Positions 59,434 through 64,000 of a DNA stretch of 64,000 nucleotides are shown piece by piece. The stretch spans positions 1 to 64,000 of the forward strand of contig CAIZFE010000038.1 of the NCBI GenBank assembly GCA_903932145.1, written 5' to 3'. This stretch comes from an uncultured Rhodopila sp. (GTDB taxonomy: Bacteria > Pseudomonadota > Alphaproteobacteria > Acetobacterales > Acetobacteraceae). Position 1 is the stretch's first letter. The number at the start of each line of letters is the position of its first letter. Under the pieces are notes generated by a model that did not search any database, was not told the DNA's origin, and saw only the letters and a list, made by a program, of their open reading frames with translations. The position numbers were made by a program, and so were the translations under genes.

Positions 59434-59485
59434 GTCTGCATTACTAACATTATCGTTAATACATGTCAACCCTGACGTGCATGCC
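59434..59485 (-). promoter_or_regulatory. Promoter with leaderless geometry (paralogue 2)
   Basis: On the minus strand TTGACA (59464-59469), a 17-base spacer, TAGTAA (59441-59446), seven bases, then ATG at 59433. GGCATGCAC (59477-59485) and CAGGG lie upstream as in paralogue 1. The spacers differ in sequence while the hexamers, spacing and upstream block are kept, pointing to selection. The spacer/-10 region also contains the dyad TAAC-N6-GTTA. Confidence 0.7.
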
Positions 59486-59551
59486 CCGCAGGCGGATCGC
59501 GTTTTTTGATGGACCTGGCAGGCCGAGAGGCGTGCGAAGGAAGAGTTTTCT

Positions 59552-59646
59552 AAGGCAGATGAACACGGATAAGCAGAGATGAACGCGGATGAGCCGCGAA
59601 GCGCCCCATCGTCATGGCGCAGACAAACCGGGCCATGACGATGGGG
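59552..59646. repeat. CAGATGAACACGG repeat followed by a palindromic element
   Basis: 59552-59592 carries two related units, CAGATGAACACGGATAAGCAG and GAGATGAACGCGGATGAG, similar to the widespread motif also seen at 11228-11282. 59604-59646 is a compact member of the palindromic family (CCCCATCGTCATGG, loop ACAA, complement). Together they fill the gap before the HSL-type hydrolase's stop codon. Confidence 0.6.
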
Positions 59647-59675
59647 CGGACGTCGGCATCAACGCGATGCTCGTA

Positions 59676-60638
59676 TTACGCTGTCACCTTCCGCAAAAAT
59701 TCCTCCGACCGCGCGCCAGCTTCGTCGGCCAGACGGTTCGGAAACAGCGTGAAACCGTGCGCTCCGCCCGGATACACTGCCAGTTCCGAATCGTTTTGCG
59801 CCGCCATCCAGCGGGCATGCATGAACAGCGTATCATCCAGCAACGCATCGCACGTCCCAACGCTGAACAGCGCCGGACACAGCCCCTTGAGATCCCCATA
59901 CAGCGGCGAAATATCCGGCACCCGCCGATCCGTCGTTGTCGGCAAAAACGCATTGTAGAACTGCTGCATATCGATCGTCCGCAACACCAGGCGCCGATTG
60001 CCGAACGCCATCTGGCTCGGTGTCATGCTCATGTCGAACACGCCATAGACGAAGTTCGCGCCACGAAATCCGGTGTAGCTGTAACGATCCCGCATCCGCA
60101 GCACCGTCACCGCCGCGAGATTGCCGCCCGCTGACTCGCCGCCGATGGTCAGAACGTCGGAGCCAAACTCGGCCTTCGCATGCTTGATCAGCCACGCGGC
60201 GGCGGATTCGCAATCGTCCGTCCCCGCCGGATACGGATCTTCCGGCGCCAACCGATATTCCACGCTGACAACAGCGAGGCCGGTTTTGTCAGCGATCCGC
60301 TCCAGCATCGGGTCCTGCAGGTCGGCCCCACCCAGAACCCAGCCGCCGCCGTGGATGTGCAGATAGACGCCGCGCACCACCGCGGGTGCGATCACCCGCA
60401 GCGCGATCTCGTTGCCATCGCGTCCGGTGATCAGGATCGTGCGGGCGCGCGGTGATTTGATCGCCTTCGGGAACGGCCCCTTGCCCTGACGGCGGCCCTC
60501 CCGCGTGGTTTCGGCGCCGACGTTCCACCACTCCGGAAGGCCGGTCATCAGTCCGACCATCGCCTCGTTCAGCTTCGCCGTGTCCTCGGCGATGGCGTCC
60601 TTGCCGAACAGAGCGGGCGTGAGTGGGTAGCCGGTCAT
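59676..60638 (-). CDS. Alpha/beta hydrolase, HSL-like esterase (family IV)
   Basis: Serine hydrolase of 320 residues. Oxyanion motif HGGGWVLGG, nucleophile GGESAGGN, and acid/His in GTCDALLDD and PGGAHGF. This is the hormone-sensitive-lipase-like group, which hydrolyses short acyl esters or lactones. The ATG at 60638 has AAGGAG six to seven bases upstream. Divergent from the TAXI receptor gene with 191 bases between, so both may serve one catabolic pathway. Confidence 0.9.
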   Translation of the reverse strand: MTGYPLTPALFGKDAIAEDTAKLNEAMVGLMTGLPEWWNVGAETTREGRRQGKGPFPKAIKSPRARTILITGRDGNEIALRVIAPAVVRGVYLHIHGGGWVLGGADLQDPMLERIADKTGLAVVSVEYRLAPEDPYPAGTDDCESAAAWLIKHAKAEFGSDVLTIGGESAGGNLAAVTVLRMRDRYSYTGFRGANFVYGVFDMSMTPSQMAFGNRRLVLRTIDMQQFYNAFLPTTTDRRVPDISPLYGDLKGLCPALFSVGTCDALLDDTLFMHARWMAAQNDSELAVYPGGAHGFTLFPNRLADEAGARSEEFLRKVTA

Positions 60639-60829
60639 ACACTTCTCCTTGATTTCCACGGACGGAGGCCGTTTCCGCCATTCTACCGCATCTTGCCGAA
60701 TCGAAAAGCATGGGCGCAGCGTCGTTCAGCAAAACCGCGCAGGATCGTTTCGATATTTACTACATTCGTAACGAACTCCGACCGGTTCGACGGTTCATTG
60801 TTGTATTGGTTTTAGGGGGAGATATATCG

Positions 60830-61930
60830 ATGCCGCATCATAGGCGCATGGTTTCGGCCGTGGCCGCTGGTATCGCGTTGGTGGCCAATCCGGCGCCCGC
60901 GCAGCAACCCGATCCGGTACGGATCGCACAGGCACAGAATGCGACGATCGGCCTGATCGCGGGCGGGCCCGGCAGCACGGACACACGGATCGCGGCCGAG
61001 ATCGCCCGGGTGCTTGATGACGGCGACCGGCTGCGGATACTGCCCATGCTGGGCGGCGGGTCGGTACAAAACATCGCCGATCTGATCTGGCTGAAAGGCG
61101 TCGATGTGGCGATCGTCCATACCGACAGCCTGACACAGACCATGCAGAACGGGTCCATACCGCGCGAAGGGTCCGTGCAATACATCGCCAAGTTGTTTCA
61201 GGAGGAGATCCATATCCTGGCCCGCAAGGATATCACCAGCCTGAGCGATTTGACCGGCAAAGTGGTCGCGATCGGTCCTTTGGGAAGTGGAACCGAGCTA
61301 ACCGCTTCCGCCTTGTTGGACAGTTTCCATGTTGTCCCGAACATCACGCATGACAATCAAATGACTGCGCTGGAACGGTTGCGCCACGGAGAAATCGCGG
61401 CGATGATTGCGGTCGGCGGCCGGCCCGTTCCGGCATTGCAAGAGATCGAGCCCGGAACCGGTCTGCACTTCGTACCCATTCCATTAACCGCGCCGTTGGT
61501 CGATCTCTACGTGCCCACGAGTTTGGAACGGCAATACTATCCGAACCTGATTCCCGCCGGCCCTCCGGTCGAGACCGTTTCGGTCGGTTCGGTGCTGATC
61601 ACGCTGGGGACCCCTTCGGACACCGCGCGGGCGAAACGGGTCAATCGGTTTGTCGATACATTATTCGAGCGTTTCGACCAGTTTCGCCACCCGGGATTTC
61701 ATCCCAAATGGCAGGAAGTCAGTCTGGCAACCCAGATTCCCGGTTGGACACGCTACCCGGAGGTCCTGGCGCTGCTGAGGAAAGATCAGACCGGTGATAC
61801 CACACTGCGGCCTTCGTTTGATGTGTTCCTGAACCAATCCGGCCAGACGATAACCGGCATGAACAACGAACGCCGGGAAGCCCTGTTCCGTGACTTCCTG
61901 CGCTGGCGCGACCAGCACGGAACCCCGTGA
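60830..61930 (+). CDS. TAXI family TRAP transporter solute-binding protein
   Basis: Exported binding protein of 366 residues of the TAXI type. Signal peptide MPHHRRMVSAVAAGIALVAN to about PAPAQQ; then ATIGLIAGGPGSTDTRIAAE, VDVAIVHTDSL, and LTGKVVAIGPLGSGTELTAS, the phosphate-loop-like ligand segment. AGGGGGAGA precedes the ATG. The fused DctQM membrane subunits expected for a TAXI transporter are not in the window, so it is an orphan receptor here. Confidence 0.82.
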   Translation: MPHHRRMVSAVAAGIALVANPAPAQQPDPVRIAQAQNATIGLIAGGPGSTDTRIAAEIARVLDDGDRLRILPMLGGGSVQNIADLIWLKGVDVAIVHTDSLTQTMQNGSIPREGSVQYIAKLFQEEIHILARKDITSLSDLTGKVVAIGPLGSGTELTASALLDSFHVVPNITHDNQMTALERLRHGEIAAMIAVGGRPVPALQEIEPGTGLHFVPIPLTAPLVDLYVPTSLERQYYPNLIPAGPPVETVSVGSVLITLGTPSDTARAKRVNRFVDTLFERFDQFRHPGFHPKWQEVSLATQIPGWTRYPEVLALLRKDQTGDTTLRPSFDVFLNQSGQTITGMNNERREALFRDFLRWRDQHGTP

Positions 61931-61996
61931 TATCGACTTTCCCCGCCGGGTCTGTCTAGGATACTCACCAGTAGGAAGACCGCTGGAGGGCGATCC

Positions 61997-63208
61997 ATGA
62001 AATTCGGCATATTTTACGAGCTACAGTGTCCGCGGCCGTGGGAGCCGGACACCGAGCTCAAGCTGTATCAGAATGCGCTGAGCCAGGTCGAACTGGCGGA
62101 CAAGCTGGGGTATCATTACGCCTGGGAGGTCGAGCATCACTTCCTGGAGGAGTATTCCCACTCCCCGCAGCCGGAGGTTTTCCTCGCCGCCGCCAGCCAG
62201 CGCACCAAGCAGATCCGCCTGGGTCACGGCATCATCCAGTTGACCACCAACCACCCGGCGCGCGTGGCCGAGAAAGTCGCCTGCCTCGATCTGGTCAGCA
62301 ACGGCCGCGTCGAATTCGGCATGGGCGAAGGCGCCAGCATCACCGAACTGGGACCGTTCGGCCGTCAGATGGAGGACAAGCAGGCGGTCTGGGAGGACGG
62401 CGTGCGTTGCGTGCTGCCAATGTTCAAGGACGGCGGCTGGGAATACGACGGCCCTTACTTTAAATTTCCCCTGCGCAACGTGCTGCCGAAGCCGATCCAG
62501 AAACCACATCCGCCGCTATGGGTGGCCTGTTCTCAGTTGGAAACGATCGAGATGGCCGGCCGTTGCGGCATCGGCGCGCTGGGGTTTCAGTTCCTGTCGG
62601 CGGACATGGCGAACGCCTGGGTGCATGCCTACTACAACTCGTTCGTGCTGCGGCAAAACAAGCTGGCAGACTATCAGTCCAACTGTAATATCGCCATGGT
62701 CAGCTACTTCATGTGCGCCGAGACGGACGAGGAAGCGCGCCGTCGCGCCGATGGGGTCACGTTCTTCCAGTTTTCGCTGGCGTATTATAGCAACTCCCGC
62801 AATCGCGAACGCGCGGCACCCGGAACGGTCAGCCTGTGGGAAGAATACCTGAAATGGAAGATCGCCAACCCGGAACTGGCGGACAAAGCCCTGACCGGCG
62901 GTCTGATCGGATCCCCCGAAACAATCCGCAAGAAGCTGCGACGGTTTGAAACGTCGCATGTCGATCAGATCATCCTGCTCAATCAGGCGGGCAAGAACAG
63001 CCATCCGCATATCTGCGAAAGCCTGGAGATGTTCGCGTCCGAGGTGATGCCGGAATTCACCGCCAAGGAACCGGAACACCAGGAATGGAAGCGAAAGGTC
63101 CTGAGCCGGGAGATCGAACTGGAGGACATCGATACGACCCCGTACAAGACGCGCGCCGGCGTCGGCAAAGGCATTGCTATCGATAAACTGGCGACCGCGG
63201 CGGAATAG
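61997..63208 (+). CDS. LLM-class flavin-dependent oxidoreductase
   Basis: Bacterial-luciferase-like monooxygenase of 403 residues, TIM-barrel fold using FMNH2 or F420H2. Visible: MKFGIFYELQCPRPW at strand 1, YHYAWEVEHHFLEEYSHSPQ, RIRLGHGIIQLTTNHPARVA-type segment, and NGRVEFGMGEGASITEL. GGAGGGCGATCC precedes the ATG. It is followed after three bases by an MmgE/PrpD gene, an operon with the TAXI receptor upstream. The substrate is unknown. Confidence 0.88.
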   Translation: MKFGIFYELQCPRPWEPDTELKLYQNALSQVELADKLGYHYAWEVEHHFLEEYSHSPQPEVFLAAASQRTKQIRLGHGIIQLTTNHPARVAEKVACLDLVSNGRVEFGMGEGASITELGPFGRQMEDKQAVWEDGVRCVLPMFKDGGWEYDGPYFKFPLRNVLPKPIQKPHPPLWVACSQLETIEMAGRCGIGALGFQFLSADMANAWVHAYYNSFVLRQNKLADYQSNCNIAMVSYFMCAETDEEARRRADGVTFFQFSLAYYSNSRNRERAAPGTVSLWEEYLKWKIANPELADKALTGGLIGSPETIRKKLRRFETSHVDQIILLNQAGKNSHPHICESLEMFASEVMPEFTAKEPEHQEWKRKVLSREIELEDIDTTPYKTRAGVGKGIAIDKLATAAE

Positions 63209-63211
63209 TCC

Positions 63212-64000
63212 ATGACGTCCCTGGCAACACAGATCGCCGAACGCATCCACGCCCTGCGGTTCGAGGACATCGACCCGGCGGCATTGGACTGGACCGCCAG
63301 TGCCTTCGTGGACACGGTCGCCTGCACCCTGGCCGGCATTCAGGAGGACGGCCCGCAAATCCTGCTGCGGGTGCCGGGGATCGCGACTTCCCCCGGCCCG
63401 GCCCTAATTCTGGGCACCAACCGGCGCACCAGCGTGCTGGATGCCGCGCTTGTCAATGGCGTCGCCTCGCACGCTCTGGACTATGACGACGTTGTGGGCT
63501 CGATGGGTGGCCATCCCTCCGTCATGCTCATCCCCGCCTTGCTGCCCCTCGGCGAAATGCTCGGCAGCACCGGCCAGGACCTCGTCACAGCCTATGTTGC
63601 TGGCTTCGAAACGGTCTGTCGGATCGGTCGCGGCGTGCATCACCATCATTACGAGAAAGGCTGGCACCCCACCGCCACGCTGGGCATTTTCGGCACGGTC
63701 GCCGGGGCGGCCCGCCTGCTGCACCTATCCATCGAGCATACCGCCATCGCGCTCGGCATGGCCGCGTCGTTCGCCGCCGGTCTGAAGGCCAATTTCGGCA
63801 CCATGACCAAGCCGCTGCACGTCGGACACGGCATCCGCGACGGACTGTTCGCGGCGCTGATGGCCAAAGAAGGCTTCACCGCCAGCCCCGGCGCCTTCGA
63901 GCACAAACAGGGTTTCCTCGACGTTTTCAACGGCCCCGGCACCTATGATACCGGCCGCATCCTGGATGGCTGGTACAGCCCGATCGAGTGCGGCGGCGCC
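63212..64000 (+). CDS. MmgE/PrpD family protein, truncated by window end
   Basis: At least 263 residues are visible; the frame runs open to base 64000, so the gene is cut by the window and not broken. Family motifs: ALVNGVASHALDYDDVVGS with GGHPSVMLIPALL, and KGWHPTATLGIFGTVAGAAR, the substrate-side region. Relatives are 2-methylcitrate dehydratase, aconitate decarboxylase and other acid lyases or isomerases. The ATG is three bases after the LLM stop. Confidence 0.88.
   Translation, partial: MTSLATQIAERIHALRFEDIDPAALDWTASAFVDTVACTLAGIQEDGPQILLRVPGIATSPGPALILGTNRRTSVLDAALVNGVASHALDYDDVVGSMGGHPSVMLIPALLPLGEMLGSTGQDLVTAYVAGFETVCRIGRGVHHHHYEKGWHPTATLGIFGTVAGAARLLHLSIEHTAIALGMAASFAAGLKANFGTMTKPLHVGHGIRDGLFAALMAKEGFTASPGAFEHKQGFLDVFNGPGTYDTGRILDGWYSPIECGGA

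Overview
This is a GC-rich, densely packed chromosomal window from an alphaproteobacterium, most likely Rhodospirillales and possibly Acetobacteraceae. The taxonomy is an inference. It rests on the conserved order coaX - rnj - DUF1467 - proS - lolC - lolD, the short ProRS without an editing insertion, the alphaproteobacterial LspA and RsmG, and a coxMNOP-like oxidase operon. There is no rRNA, phage, plasmid replication gene, insertion sequence with a transposase, or CRISPR array. One tRNA (Val, CAC) is present.

Layout. 1-5 kb: acyltransferase, an orphan-family gene with a leaderless-type promoter, an MFS transporter and a two-repeat alpha/beta-barrel protein. 5-15 kb: ileS-lspA, DUF29, an HpcH-type aldolase, a chain of overlapping micro-ORFs, comEC and gltX. 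15-19 kb: small exported protein, ACS-type MFS carrier, class III CoA-transferase, ctaB. 19.6-25.4 kb: a respiratory operon (DUF2189, oxidase subunits II and I, two subunit III proteins, subunit IV). 25.6-30 kb: rsmG, dmeF and dmeR on the minus strand, tRNA-Val, a NicC-like hydroxylase and a Met/His-rich exported protein. 30-36.6 kb: the housekeeping block lolD-lolC-proS-DUF1467-rnj-coaX. 36.8-43.5 kb: flavin and GST enzymes, an active HtrA-like protease divergent from a pseudoprotease plus LuxR regulator, and a MoxR-ATPase/VWA pair. 43.5-47.7 kb: CopC/CopD, a thioesterase and two ABC permeases. 48-52.8 kb: small exported proteins, then TauD dioxygenase, binding protein and ATPase that probably complete the same ABC transporter. 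52.8-58.2 kb: ETF-QO, a CbiX-like protein, a lactonase propeller, a histone-H1-like/cupin fusion and a cysteine-cluster protein. 58.6-64 kb: a second copy of the orphan family, then an HSL-type hydrolase, a TAXI binding protein, an LLM flavin oxidoreductase and an MmgE/PrpD gene that runs off the window.

Functional links. CtaB and the cox genes form one respiratory unit. In that oxidase the three side chains that normally hold the non-redox Mg/Mn ion all appear to be replaced. DmeR/DmeF is a cobalt/nickel-responsive efflux unit; DmeR shows the His3, Cys35, His60 and His64 ligand set. Many genes are linked by ATGA or GTGA stop/start overlaps. Intergenic DNA is rich in palindromic repeats of several families, including one set inside the cox operon.

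The strongest candidates for something undescribed are the two leaderless paralogues with an identical promoter-to-ATG geometry, the micro-ORF chain at 10.5-10.9 kb, the HtrA/pseudo-HtrA/LuxR locus and the oxidase without its Mg site.
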